The notes: generated from the sequence alone by a model not told the origin. Shown: positions 32,510 to 42,493, counted from the stretch's first letter. The stretch is 54,756 bases of DNA from Methylobacterium frigidaeris (GCF_022179185.1 NZ_BPQJ01000045.1:1-54756), one strand, 5' to 3'. Made by a program: numbers and translations.

Positions 32510-34525
32510 TCACCCGTCGCCCACGGCCCTGCGCGCGGGCACCGTCGCGGTCACGCGCAAGCCGCCGTCCCGCCGGGCGACGACCAGGGAACCGCCCAGC
32601 GCCTCGAGGCGGTCCCGCATCCCCCTGATGCCGGCACCCTCCGTGATCGAGGCCGTGGACGACGCAGGGCCGCGGGCCCCCACCGGTCCGTCCTCGACGA
32701 CGAGGTGCAGACGACCGGAGGCGCACCCGTCGAACGACATGCGGGCCGTCCTCGTCGCCGCGTGCCTCTGCACGTTGGTGAGAGCCTCCTGGGCGACACG
32801 GTAGAGCGCGAGTTCGATCTCCGGCGACCAGCGGCGGCCGTCGACCTCAGGACCGATGGCGAACGCCACCGCGATACCGGCCCGCCTCTGGAACCCGTCC
32901 GCCAGGGTCCCCAGCGCGACGCCCAGACCCGCCTCGTCGAGAAGCGGCGGATGCAGCACGTAGGACAAGGTGCGCAGCTCCGCCACGCTGGCCTCGACCA
33001 TGGCACGGGCCTGCGCCAGGGCGGCCCGGACGGGCGGCGGCGCCTCCGCGAAGCCCCGTTCGGCGACGGCGAGTTCGTAGCCGGCGGCGATGAGGGTCTG
33101 TCCGGTCGTATCGTGCAACTCCCGCGCAATGCGCCGGCGCTCCTCGTCCTCACGGCGCAACGTGTCCTCCACGACGCCGAGCAGGCGTCGCTCCAGCCTG
33201 TGGTCCTCCGTCATGTCGGTGACCGCGCCGTAGATGTAGTCCCGGCGTCCGCCCGGCTCCCGCAGCGGAACCAGGACCGTGCTCCACACGAATTCGGCGC
33301 CGTCGATCCGGATGCGACGCTCCGTCCGACGGGTCTCCCCCGAGAGGAGGACGGCCCGGTAATCGGCCTCGACGAGATCCGCATCGTCCGGAGAGATGAA
33401 CTCCCGGGCCGTCCGCCCGACGAGGCTCGCCGCGGCCGGGCTCTCCGCACCGTCCCGCCGGCTGAACGTGAGCGCCTCCAGCACGAACCGTCCGTCGGGC
33501 CGAGCCGCGACGATGAACTGGAGGTCGGACTGGCCTTCGACCAACCGTTGCAGACCGGCCTGACGCCGCAAGAGCCGGCTGATCGGCGGATAGCCCAGTA
33601 CGGGCGCGAGCAGCAGAAGGGCGCCGGCGCCTGCAACGGTCAGGACTTGGTTGCGCCAGGAGCGAAGGGCGCTGGCGGTACTCCGGCAGACCTCGACCGA
33701 CAAGCCTCCGATGCGCAGCGCCCGCGACGCGGCCAGCCTCCCCGATGCCGCGTCCGGGACGTCCGGCCCGCATGCGACCGAGTCGTCACGCTCGACCGGA
33801 CCCGCCGGGCCGGCACCGCGTCCTGACCACCACTCGATCAACGGTCTGCCATCCGCATCCAGGAGCGCGACGCGGTCCGCCCGCCCGATGCCCAGCCCCT
33901 GGAAGACGGCCCGGAACAGGTCGACGTTGATGGCGGCGGCAACGATGCCGCCGAAGCTCCCGTCCCCGAGCGTCACGCGCCGGCTCATCGGCACGAACAG
34001 GCCGTCGATCAGCGCCGTGCGCCTCGGCGCGCCGACGAACAGACCGGGATCCCCCTCGCGCTGCGCGGTGAAGTAGTCCCGATCGGCCAGGCTCCGGGGC
34101 GGCATTTCCTTGTCCTGGACGAGCACGCCCCCGTCGGCACGCGTGACGGCCATCAGCATATGGGGGGACAACCGTCGGCTGGTCGAGCAGAGGAAGGACG
34201 GGCAGAGCCTGTCGATGGCGGGACCGCTGAGATCCCCCTCGACCGTGGCTTCGGACAACCTCCGCAGCAGCACGTCCGTCAAGCCGAACACGTTCTCCAT
34301 CGCCCCCTTGCCGGCCTCGGCGAGGTGGGCGACGTCCCTGCCGGCCGCGGCGAGGGCCGCCTCGCGGGAGCGTTGCGCCCAGAGCATTGCAGGCCCCGCG
34401 AAGGCCAGCACGCAGGCAGCCCAGGCCGTCCAGAGCAGTGTGGTCCCGAGCCTGCGGCGTGCGCGCCCGATTCCAGCCCGGCCGGTTCCCGCGCTCCCCT
34501 CGAATCCCGCTCGGCCCCATTCCAT
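32510..34525 (-). CDS. Membrane sensor histidine kinase (NarL-type HisKA_3)
   Basis: 671 residues. It has a first membrane helix near residues 30-50 and a periplasmic Cache-like sensor region (LADRDYFTAQREGDPGLFVGAPRR, VPMSRRVTLGDGSFGGIVAAAINVDLFR). A second helix (NQVLTVAGAGALLLLAPVLG) and a PAS domain ending YIYGAVTDMTEDHRLERRL follow. The HisKA_3 dimerisation box is RRIARELHDTTGQ with phospho-acceptor His471, and the ATPase domain has EALTNVQRHAATR and GAGIRGMRDRLEALGG. This kinase class pairs with LuxR-type regulators, and the only candidate nearby is the broken one at 36166. ATG at 34523-34525 has GGAG 7 bases upstream. It is divergent from the MetA-like gene. Confidence 0.9.
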   Translation of the reverse strand: MEWGRAGFEGSAGTGRAGIGRARRRLGTTLLWTAWAACVLAFAGPAMLWAQRSREAALAAAGRDVAHLAEAGKGAMENVFGLTDVLLRRLSEATVEGDLSGPAIDRLCPSFLCSTSRRLSPHMLMAVTRADGGVLVQDKEMPPRSLADRDYFTAQREGDPGLFVGAPRRTALIDGLFVPMSRRVTLGDGSFGGIVAAAINVDLFRAVFQGLGIGRADRVALLDADGRPLIEWWSGRGAGPAGPVERDDSVACGPDVPDAASGRLAASRALRIGGLSVEVCRSTASALRSWRNQVLTVAGAGALLLLAPVLGYPPISRLLRRQAGLQRLVEGQSDLQFIVAARPDGRFVLEALTFSRRDGAESPAAASLVGRTAREFISPDDADLVEADYRAVLLSGETRRTERRIRIDGAEFVWSTVLVPLREPGGRRDYIYGAVTDMTEDHRLERRLLGVVEDTLRREDEERRRIARELHDTTGQTLIAAGYELAVAERGFAEAPPPVRAALAQARAMVEASVAELRTLSYVLHPPLLDEAGLGVALGTLADGFQRRAGIAVAFAIGPEVDGRRWSPEIELALYRVAQEALTNVQRHAATRTARMSFDGCASGRLHLVVEDGPVGARGPASSTASITEGAGIRGMRDRLEALGGSLVVARRDGGLRVTATVPARRAVGDG

Positions 34526-34788
34526 GCGAGAGCTCCCTCCCGATCGTGCCCCCACGTCTTCGTCGATCAACTCCCGTAGCGACGGCCGGGCGAATGACTC
34601 AACACGAGTTCGCCGCCGGGCAAGTGTGCCGCCATGATAATGACAGAACAGGGCGCTGTGCCAAAACAAACCAACGGCACCCACTCCCGACTGCTCAACA
34701 TCGACACGAAACTGACTCTATCAGATTCGCACGGATTCTGTCGAGGCGGGCTTCCAGCATGCATCGATGACAGTCATTGTTGTATATC

Positions 34789-34825
34789 AGGGTTTTCACC
34801 TGTCTGACTACGGGTTTCTCCCGAT
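34789..34825. promoter_or_regulatory. GGGT box pair B (22-bp spacing)
   Basis: AGGGTTTTCACCTG at 34789 and CGGGTTTCTCCCGAT at 34811-34825, start-to-start exactly 22 bp, ending 57 bp before the MetA-like gene ATG and in the divergent region with the kinase. It matches pairs at 32037 and 36827. The rest of the 357-bp gap (34526-34882) shows no gene. Confidence 0.65.
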
Positions 34826-34882
34826 TGCCGAATGGCCGGGCGCCCGTGGAATGTACCTCCCCAGCCACAGCCGGGGGCGGCC

Positions 34883-35905
34883 ATGGGACCTGTCGCGCGT
34901 CACCTCGTCCGAGCCACGTGTCTCGCCAGCGTCGCCGTCCAGGCTATGCCGGGGCGGGCAGCCGAGGGCGGCCTCAGCTTCTACGTCGCGGGGCAGGCCC
35001 TGCCGCTCGGCGGCATCGTGCCCCCGCCCGGCCTGTACTTCGACAGCACCACCTGGTTCTACAGCGCCAGCATCGGCGGCAACCGCACCACCCAGCTCGG
35101 CGGCAACGTCGTCGCCAATGTCAGGGCCAACATCGTGGCCGACTTCGCGACGGCTCTATGGGTGACGCCGGTCGAGATCGGCGGCGGCAGCCTCGCCGTC
35201 GCCTTCGTCATGCCGTTCGGAGAGCCTGCCTTGCGCGCCGGCATCCTCCTCAACGGGCCTCTCGTGAACCAGGCGCTCGGCCGCCCCGCGGGAGCATCCG
35301 TCGCCGACAGGGACTTCAATCCGGGCGATCCTATCCTGTCGGCGACGCTCGGCTGGCATTCCGGCCCCTGGCACTGGAAGATCGCCGGCGTGCTCAGCAT
35401 CCCGGCGGGCGGCTACGAACCCGGGGAGCTCTCGAACGTGGCCTTCAACCGCACCGTGGGCGATGTCTCCGCCGCCGCCACCTACCTCGATCCGACGCTG
35501 GGTTACGAGCTCTCGGCCGCGGTCGGAGTCACGCTCAACGGCACGAACCCGTCCACGCGCTACACGACGGGGAGCGAGTTCCACGTCGACGTCTCGGCCT
35601 CGAAATTCCTGTCCAAGGACGTCTCGGTCGGCGTCATCGCCTCCCATTACCAGCAGCTGACCGGCGACAGCGGCCCGGGCGCCCGGCTCGGGCCGTTCAA
35701 GGGGCGCATGACGGCGGTAGGCGGCACCATCGGCATCACGGGCGAAGTCGGGACGATCCCGGTCACCGTTCGCCTGAAGCTTTTGCGCGAGGTGGAGGTC
35801 GAGAACCGCTTGCAGGGCACCATCGGCTTCTTCCAGGTGTCGTTCCCGCTCTGGGTCGCACCGAAGGCCGCCCCGGAGCCGAGGCCCACCGCCACGAAAT
35901 CCTGA
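34883..35905 (+). CDS. MetA-pathway-of-phenol-degradation-like outer-membrane protein
   Basis: 340 residues. The signal peptide (HLVRATCLASVAVQAMPGRAAEGG) is followed by GGLSFYVAGQALPLGGIVPPPGLYFDST and alternating amphipathic strands (SAAATYLDPTLGYELSAAVGVTLNGTN, GSEFHVDVSASKFLSKDVSVGVIASHYQQLTGDSG). The strand pattern ending in a barrel-like C-terminus fits the Phenol_MetA_deg/SphA family of putative outer-membrane channels. It may admit hydrophobic aromatics. The start at 34883 (MGPVARH) gives the cleanest signal; 34832 is an alternative. It lies between a kinase and its likely regulator and has the GGGT box pair upstream, so two-component control is likely. Confidence 0.8.
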   Translation: MGPVARHLVRATCLASVAVQAMPGRAAEGGLSFYVAGQALPLGGIVPPPGLYFDSTTWFYSASIGGNRTTQLGGNVVANVRANIVADFATALWVTPVEIGGGSLAVAFVMPFGEPALRAGILLNGPLVNQALGRPAGASVADRDFNPGDPILSATLGWHSGPWHWKIAGVLSIPAGGYEPGELSNVAFNRTVGDVSAAATYLDPTLGYELSAAVGVTLNGTNPSTRYTTGSEFHVDVSASKFLSKDVSVGVIASHYQQLTGDSGPGARLGPFKGRMTAVGGTIGITGEVGTIPVTVRLKLLREVEVENRLQGTIGFFQVSFPLWVAPKAAPEPRPTATKS

Positions 35906-36165
35906 CGGGGGCGGGAGCACGACCCGGATGGGGGAGACGTAACGCGATTTATACGTGCCCGCGAAGGCAGACGATGTGGTGCACCATGGAAGCCAGCCCG
36001 GCACCCACCTTCGGGGACCGGGCCTCTGCCATGTCCAGGGTCTGAACTCATCAGACTTGCGTTGGCCTGCCACAGCACGTCTGCTGGAATTCATGTCCTG
36101 TCTATGGTTTTGGTCGCCAATCGGGCGGCCACTTTTGTAAGACCTGCTGAGGGAGGCCGGAGCCC

Positions 36166-36807
36166 GTGCCGGTGACCATCCTGATCGTGGACGACCACGG
36201 CGCCATCCGCCGGGGCGTCCGCGCCATCCTGGAGACGCGGGACGGCTTCGAGGTCGTCGCCGAGGCGAGCACCGGTGCCGAGGCGCTCGAGCTCGCCACC
36301 CTGCACAAGCCCACGGTCGCCGTCATCGACTACTCGCTTCCCGTGATGAACGGGTCCCAGCTCACCCGGCGCATCCGGGAGGCCAGCCCGGGAACCGAGG
36401 TTCTGGTATTCACCATGCACGAGAGCGAGGCGCTGGTGCGCGACGTGCTCGCGGCGGGCGCCCGTGGATACCTCCTGTAGTCCGACGCCGACCATCAGCT
36501 CATCGCCGCCGTCAACGCTCTGGCCCATCATCAGCCCTACTTCACGGGCCGGGTGAGCGAGGCGCTGCTCGCCCATTACCTCGCCCATCCGGGCCGGTCC
36601 TCGGAGCTGGATCTGCTGACCGGGCGCGAGCGGGAGGTGGTGCAGCTCATCGCGGAAGGGCAGTCGAGCAAGAAGGTGAGCGAGACGCTCGCCATCAGCC
36701 TGAAGACCGTCGAGACCCACCGCGCCTCCGCCATGCACAAGCTGGGATTGAGCACGACGGCCGCCCTGGTCCGCTACGCGGTCAGGAACAAGTTGATCGA
36801 GCCGTAA
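36166..36807 (+). pseudogene. NarL/LuxR response regulator interrupted by an amber codon
   Basis: The GTG frame gives a receiver domain (TILIVDDHGAIRRG, phospho-acceptor D55 in VAVIDYSLPVMNG) ending GARGYLL, then TAG at 36478-36480. The same frame then continues without a gap as SDADHQLIAAVNALAHHQPYFTGRVSE... through a LuxR helix-turn-helix (LTGREREVVQLIAEGQSSKKVSETLAISLKTVETHRASAMHKLGL) to the stop at 36807. Normal relatives read GYLLK-S/D at this site, so the amber codon replaces the conserved receiver lysine (AAG to TAG). Without read-through it yields a 104-residue receiver alone; a GTG at 36553 could restart the DNA-binding half. It probably once paired with the kinase at 32510. Confidence 0.85.
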
Positions 36808-36826
36808 GGCGCCTTGTTTCGCATTT

Positions 36827-36864
36827 CGGGTTTTCTACCCGATCCAATCGGGGTTTTCCCCGAT
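36827..36864. promoter_or_regulatory. GGGT box pair C (22-bp spacing)
   Basis: CGGGTTTTCTACCCGAT at 36827-36843 and CGGGGTTTTCCCCGAT at 36849-36864, start-to-start 22 bp. Each is a small palindrome; the second extends to ATCGGGG-TTTT-CCCCGAT from 36847. It lies just after the broken regulator and upstream of the small secreted ORF and the sulfatase cluster. This is the best-preserved of three such pairs. Confidence 0.65.
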
Positions 36865-36966
36865 GGACGGACTGTCTTCGGTGTTTAATCTGTCACAGGT
36901 TAATTCCGCTGGCCGCGCGTCCGAGCACGGCGTGTGAAAGCCGGTCGCACCCTGGGGGAGGTAGAG

Positions 36967-37210
36967 ATGCGGCTGCGCCGTCGAGCTTTGCTGCCTCGCG
37001 ACCTTCGCAGTTCTCGCCCCGTCGGTCCCCGAGCCGGCGCGGTCCGCTCCTTCGAGCCTAAACCCCATCGCCGACCCGGTCGCCGACGCCATGAACGGCA
37101 TCGCGGCGCCCGGAGCGATCCGATTCCGCGTGAATGTCCGGGTCGCCGGGACCGTGCAGACCGTGCGCCGCCCGGGACGGGCGGTCGGCAGCAGGAAGTG
37201 CTGCCCGTAG
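36967..37210 (+). pseudogene. Small secreted protein with a one-base frameshift
   Basis: ATG at 36967 has a strong GGGGGAGG site 6 bases before it. The frame begins MRLRRRALL; skipping one C at 36994 joins it to LATFAVLAPSVPEPARSAPSSLNPIADPVADAMNG... ending SRKCCP before TAG 37208-37210. The joined N-terminus is a textbook signal peptide, which the uncorrected frame destroys. Corrected length is 80 residues; family not recognised. It lies between the GGGT box pair and FGE, so it would be the first gene of the sulfatase cluster. The uncorrected frame reads on past 37210 without protein-like features. Confidence 0.5.
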
Positions 37211-37238
37211 TCTTCTTGTCACCGTCGAGGAGCAGCCG

Positions 37239-38213
37239 ATGATGGATGCGCCCAGCGTCGAACGGCGGGACACGGAAGCGAGTGCGCATCCCGGCATGGC
37301 GTTCGTCCCCGGCGGGACCTTCCGGATGGGGTCGGACCGGCACTACCCGGAGGAGGCGCCCGTCCACCGCGTCACGGTCGATGCCTTCTGGATCGACCGC
37401 ACGCCGGTCACCAACGCCCAGTTCCGGGCCTTCGTGCGGGCCACGGGCCACGTGACGGTCGCGGAGCGCGAGCCAAAGGCGGGGGATTATCCGGGCGCCC
37501 TGCCGCACCGGCTGCGCGCGGCTTCCCTGGTCTTCCGGCCGCCAAAGGGGCCCGTCGACCTGCGCGATTCCGGCGCGTGGTGGCGGTTCAGGGCCGGCGT
37601 GCACTGGCGGCGGCCCTACGGAGCAGGCTCCTCCATCGCCGGGCTCGACGACCACCCGGTGGTGCACGTCGCCTACGCCGACGCGGCGGCCTACGCGGCC
37701 TGGGCCGGCAAGGAGTTGCCGACCGAGGCCGAGTGGGAATTCGCGGCCCGTGGCGGGCTCGACGGGGCGGAGTTCGCCTGGGGTGACGAATTCACGCCGA
37801 GCGGCCGGCATTGGGCCAACACCTGGCAGGGCACGTTCCCCCACCAGAACCTCGCCGAGGACGGCTACGAGCGGACGTCGCCCGTCACCGCCTTCCCGCC
37901 GAACGGGTACGGCCTGCACGACATGATCGGCAACGTCTGGGAGTGGACGACCGACTTCTTCACCCCCCGCCACCCCGCCGACGCCCCGAAGGCGTGCTGC
38001 ATCCCGCAGAACCCGCGCGGCGGCCGCGAGGACGACAGCTACGACCCGAACCAGCCCGCGATCCGCATCCCCCGCCGGGTGGTCAAGGGCGGCTCGCACC
38101 TCTGCGCGCCGAACTATTGCCGCCGCTATCGGCCGGCCGCGCGCCATCCGCACCCGGTCGACACCTCCACGAGCCACATCGGCTTTCGCTGCGTCAGAAG
38201 GAGTGGGGCATGA
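37239..38213 (+). CDS. Formylglycine-generating enzyme (SUMF1/FGE family)
   Basis: 324 residues. The FGE-sulfatase fold is shown by MAFVPGGTFRMGSDRHYPEEAPVHRVTVDAFWIDRTPVTNAQFRAF, LPTEAEWEFAARGG, DMIGNVWEWTTDFF and VKGGSHLCAPNYCRRYRPAARH near the C-terminus. Cys289 and Cys294, five apart, match the two catalytic Cu(I)-binding cysteines of aerobic FGEs. The enzyme uses O2 to turn a sulfatase active-site Cys into formylglycine; its client is the overlapping sulfatase gene (ATGA at 38210-38213). ATG at 37239 has GAGGAG upstream; the next codon is also ATG. It is cytoplasmic, so modification precedes Tat export. Confidence 0.93.
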   Translation: MMDAPSVERRDTEASAHPGMAFVPGGTFRMGSDRHYPEEAPVHRVTVDAFWIDRTPVTNAQFRAFVRATGHVTVAEREPKAGDYPGALPHRLRAASLVFRPPKGPVDLRDSGAWWRFRAGVHWRRPYGAGSSIAGLDDHPVVHVAYADAAAYAAWAGKELPTEAEWEFAARGGLDGAEFAWGDEFTPSGRHWANTWQGTFPHQNLAEDGYERTSPVTAFPPNGYGLHDMIGNVWEWTTDFFTPRHPADAPKACCIPQNPRGGREDDSYDPNQPAIRIPRRVVKGGSHLCAPNYCRRYRPAARHPHPVDTSTSHIGFRCVRRSGA

Positions 38214-39871
38214 CCGAGCCCGTGCCGTCCCGGGATGCCACCGGCGAGGATCGGCCCGTGGCGGTCAACCGCAGGGCCATGCTGCTGCAGGGGGGCGCCG
38301 CGGTCGCGGCGGCCCTGGGCGGCACGACCGGGTCGCACGCCCAGCAGCCCCAGCCGAGCGCGCCGGCGCGGTCGGGGGCGGCGGGCCGGCCGCCCAACAT
38401 CCTCGTCATCTTCGGCGACGACATCGGCCAGACCAACGTCAGCGCCTACTCGTTCGGGCTGATGGGGTACCGCACGCCGAACATCGACCGGCTCGCCCGG
38501 GACGGCATGATGTTCACCGACTACTATGCCGAGCAGAGCTGCACGGCGGGGCGGTCGACCTTCATCACCGGGCAGTGCACGCTGCGCACCGGCCTGTCCA
38601 AAGTCGGCATCCCGGGCGCGACCGTGGGCCTCCAGGCGCGGGACGCGACGCTGGCCGAGCTGCTCAAGCCGCTCGGCTACGCCACCGGCCAGTTCGGCAA
38701 GAACCACCTCGGCGACCGCGACGAGTACCTGCCGACGAACCACGGCTTCGACGAGTTCTTCGGCAACCTCTACCACCTCAATGCCGAGGAGGACCCGGAA
38801 AACCACTTCTACCCGCAAAGTCCCGAGTTCCGGAAGCGCTTCGGGCCGCGCGGCGTCCTGAGGACCTCGGTGGACGGCCGGATCGAGGATACGGGACCGC
38901 TGACCAGGAAGCGGATGGAGACCATCGACGACGAGACCTCGACGGCGGCCATCGACTTCATGCAGCGGCAGACTAGGGCCGGCAAGCCGTTCTTCTGCTG
39001 GTTCAATTCCACGCGGATGCACTTTCGCACCCACGTGCGGGCGGATCACCGAGACAGGCCCGGACTGGATTCCCGGACCGAGTATGCCGACGGCATGATC
39101 GAGCACGACGCGACCATCGGCCAGATCCTGAAAGCGGTGGACGACCTCGGCATCGCGAACGACACCATCGTGCTCTACACCACCGACAACGGCCCGCATC
39201 AGAACTCGTGGCCGGATGCCGGCACGACGCCGTTCCGCAGCGAGAAGAACACCAACTGGGAGGGCGCCTTCCGGGTGCCCTGCCTGATCCGCTGGCCGGG
39301 ACGCATCCAGGCCGGCACCGTGTCGAACGAAATGGTCAGCGGCCTCGACTGGGTGCCGACCCTGATGGCGGCCGCGGGCGATCCCGACATCAAGGACAAG
39401 CTGCTGAAAGGTCATCGCGCCGGCACCAAGACCTTCAAGGTCCATCTCGACGGCTACAACCAGCTTCCCTACCTCACGGGCCAGCAGCCGAACGGCGCGC
39501 GCAAGGAGTTCATCTACTTCAACGACGACGGCGATCTCGTCGCGCTGCGCTACGGCAACTGGAAGGTCGTCTTCGAGGAGCAGCGCGCGCCGGGAACGCT
39601 GCGCATCTGGGCCGAGCCCTTCACCAAGCTGCGCGTCCCCAAGCTCTTCAACCTGCGGGCCGACCCGTTCGAGCGCGCGGACATCACGTCGAACACCTAC
39701 TACGACTGGCTGATGTCCGATGGTGCGGGCGTGTTCATCGCGGCTCCGCCCGTGGTCGGGGCGTTCCTGGCCAGCTTCAAGGAGTATCCGCCCAGCCAGC
39801 GGCCGTCGAGCTTCAGCATCGACCAGCTCGTGGAGAAGATGCAGCGCGCCTTCGACACCCAGAACCAGTGA
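38210..39871 (+). CDS. Tat-exported arylsulfatase-type sulfatase
   Basis: 553 residues. A twin-arginine signal (NRRAMLLQGGAAVAAALGGTTGSHA) precedes the sulfatase core. PNILVIFGDDIGQTN gives metal-binding Asp pairs. CTAGR (C111 to R115 in EQSCTAGRSTFITGQ) is the formylglycine motif. GYATGQFGKNHLGD, and YTTDNGPHQNSWPD with metal Asp/Asn, are further landmarks. Family members hydrolyse sulfate esters in the periplasm; the substrate cannot be told. The CxAxR motif and overlap with FGE show the aerobic activation route. It heads a co-directional series with HAD, MoxR and Bat-like genes. Confidence 0.93.
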   Translation: MTEPVPSRDATGEDRPVAVNRRAMLLQGGAAVAAALGGTTGSHAQQPQPSAPARSGAAGRPPNILVIFGDDIGQTNVSAYSFGLMGYRTPNIDRLARDGMMFTDYYAEQSCTAGRSTFITGQCTLRTGLSKVGIPGATVGLQARDATLAELLKPLGYATGQFGKNHLGDRDEYLPTNHGFDEFFGNLYHLNAEEDPENHFYPQSPEFRKRFGPRGVLRTSVDGRIEDTGPLTRKRMETIDDETSTAAIDFMQRQTRAGKPFFCWFNSTRMHFRTHVRADHRDRPGLDSRTEYADGMIEHDATIGQILKAVDDLGIANDTIVLYTTDNGPHQNSWPDAGTTPFRSEKNTNWEGAFRVPCLIRWPGRIQAGTVSNEMVSGLDWVPTLMAAAGDPDIKDKLLKGHRAGTKTFKVHLDGYNQLPYLTGQQPNGARKEFIYFNDDGDLVALRYGNWKVVFEEQRAPGTLRIWAEPFTKLRVPKLFNLRADPFERADITSNTYYDWLMSDGAGVFIAAPPVVGAFLASFKEYPPSQRPSSFSIDQLVEKMQRAFDTQNQ

Positions 39872-39920
39872 CCGGCGGCGAGCCGCGCCGTCGGCCCGCC
39901 TCACCTCGTGGAGCCCTCGC

Positions 39921-40403
39921 ATGCCGATGAAGGTGGTCACTCCGCCTCGCCGTGCGGTCCTCGCCGGCGCCGCGATCCTGATCGCGGCACCGAGCGCGCC
40001 GGTGATGTCGGCCGCGGAAGCCGACCCGCTGAACGCGTGGAACGAGGGGCGGGCGAAGCGCGAGATCACGGTCTTCGTCGGGCGCGTGACCACGCCGGGC
40101 ACGCAGGACTACGTCGCGCCTGCCGGGCGCATCGCCGTCTTCGGGCGCCGGCCGATCCTGGCATTCGGCAACTCGGACGGCGACCTGCAGATGCTGCAAT
40201 GGAGCGCGGGCGGGTCCGGACCACGGTTTCTCGGCCTCGTCCATCACACCGACGCCGAACGCGAATTCGCCTACGACCGGCAATCCCCGTTCGGCCGCCT
40301 CGACGACGCCCTCGACGAGGCCGACCGGCGAGGCTGGGTCGTCGTGGACATGGCCCGCGACTGGAAGACCGTCTTTCCCGCCGCCCGGCCGGAAGGCCGC
40401 TGA
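39921..40403 (+). pseudogene. HAD-family phosphatase with a large internal deletion
   Basis: 160 residues. A signal-like start (RRAVLAGAAILIAAPSAP) is followed by DPLNAWNEGRAKREITVFVGRVTT...PAGRIAVF, the opening of sulfatase-linked HAD phosphatases. It then jumps in frame to GRRPILAFGNSDGDLQMLQWSAGG...LVHHTDAEREFAYDR...MARDWKTVFP, their C-terminal third. Intact relatives have DNDGTLW immediately after IAVF and ~150 more residues. The nucleophile Asp pair is therefore gone, although the reading frame survives. As it stands it cannot be a phosphatase. It lies between the sulfatase and moxR genes, its usual place. Confidence 0.72.
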
Positions 40404-40414
40404 GGAGGATCGCG

Positions 40415-41443
<1,029 letters not shown>

Positions 41444-41461
41444 GCCGGAAGGAGGACCGAC

Positions 41462-42493
41462 ATGCCCTTCAAGGTCCTGCCCCTCCAGGTCACGCCCCTC
41501 GAGGTCCCGCAGGCGGCGGGCATCCCGGCGGGACGGGCGCAAGCCACCGTCGCGCTCGCCGACCTCGTGCGGCTCAGGCACAAGGCGACGGGCTTCAGCT
41601 TCCTGCCGCGCCAGCCCGTGCACAGCCTGCTCTACGGGCGGCACGCCTCGCGGCTGCGGGGACGCGGGCTGAGCTTCGAGGAGCTGCGCGGCTACGCCGA
41701 GGGCGACGACACCCGCGCCATCGACTGGCGCGCCACCGCCCGGCTCGGCAAGCCCATCGTCCGGGTCTACAGCGAGGAGCGCGACCGCCCGGTCATCCTC
41801 GTCGTCGACCAGCGGCCGGCGATGTTCTTCGGCAGCCGGCGGGCGACCAAGTCGGTCGTCGCCGCGGAGGTCGCGGCCCTGGCCGCCTGGCGGGTCACCT
41901 CGCTTGGAGACCGCGTCGGCGCGGTCGTGCTGTCGCCGGCCGGCATCGCCGAGATCCGGCCGGAGCCCCGGGAGCGCGCCGTCCGGCGCATCCTCGACGC
42001 GACGTGCCGCGCCAACCGCCTGCTTCCCGCGCCGGGCGGAGCGGTGGAAGCGCGCGGGCACCTGAACGAGGCCTTGCGCCGGGCCGCCCGCATGGCGCCG
42101 CATGACGCCTTGGTCTGCCTCATCTCCGACGGGACGGGCACGGACGACGAGACGGCGGACCTCGTCACGGCGCTGACGGCCCACAACGACGTCGTGGCGG
42201 TGTTCGTCTACGACCCGCTGGAACAGACGTTGCCCGCGCTCGGCCGGGTCGTCGTGGCGGATGGCGAGCGCCGGGTCGAGGTCGATACCGGATCGCGCGA
42301 CCTCCGCGACCGCTTCGGCCAGGCCTTCGCCGAGCGGCGGAGCCGCCTGCACTCCTTCTCGCGCGAGCGCGCCATCCCGGTCCTTCCCGTGAGCACGGAC
42401 CGCGACACGGCCGAGCAGGTCCGGGAGATCCTCGGGCGTCGCCGGGACGGCGGGCGGACGGGGGCCGCCCTCGCGGGACGGCCTGGACGATGA
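41462..42493 (+). CDS. DUF58 protein (MoxR partner)
   Basis: 343 residues. The DUF58 core is GRGLSFEELRGYAEGDDTRAIDWRATARLGKPIVRVYSEERDRPVILVVDQRPAMFFGSRRATKS, the usual conserved block, in a degenerate von Willebrand A fold. DUF58 proteins nearly always follow moxR and are thought to be adaptors. Here it starts 18 bp after moxR and overlaps the next gene by ATGA. No membrane segment is obvious, so it is probably cytoplasmic. Confidence 0.9.
   Translation: MPFKVLPLQVTPLEVPQAAGIPAGRAQATVALADLVRLRHKATGFSFLPRQPVHSLLYGRHASRLRGRGLSFEELRGYAEGDDTRAIDWRATARLGKPIVRVYSEERDRPVILVVDQRPAMFFGSRRATKSVVAAEVAALAAWRVTSLGDRVGAVVLSPAGIAEIRPEPRERAVRRILDATCRANRLLPAPGGAVEARGHLNEALRRAARMAPHDALVCLISDGTGTDDETADLVTALTAHNDVVAVFVYDPLEQTLPALGRVVVADGERRVEVDTGSRDLRDRFGQAFAERRSRLHSFSRERAIPVLPVSTDRDTAEQVREILGRRRDGGRTGAALAGRPGR

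Noticed and set aside
36478..36480. Pyrrolysine decoding of the amber codon
   Set aside because: The lysine position is suggestive, but no pyl genes are in the window and alphaproteobacteria generally lack them; a nonsense mutation is simpler.
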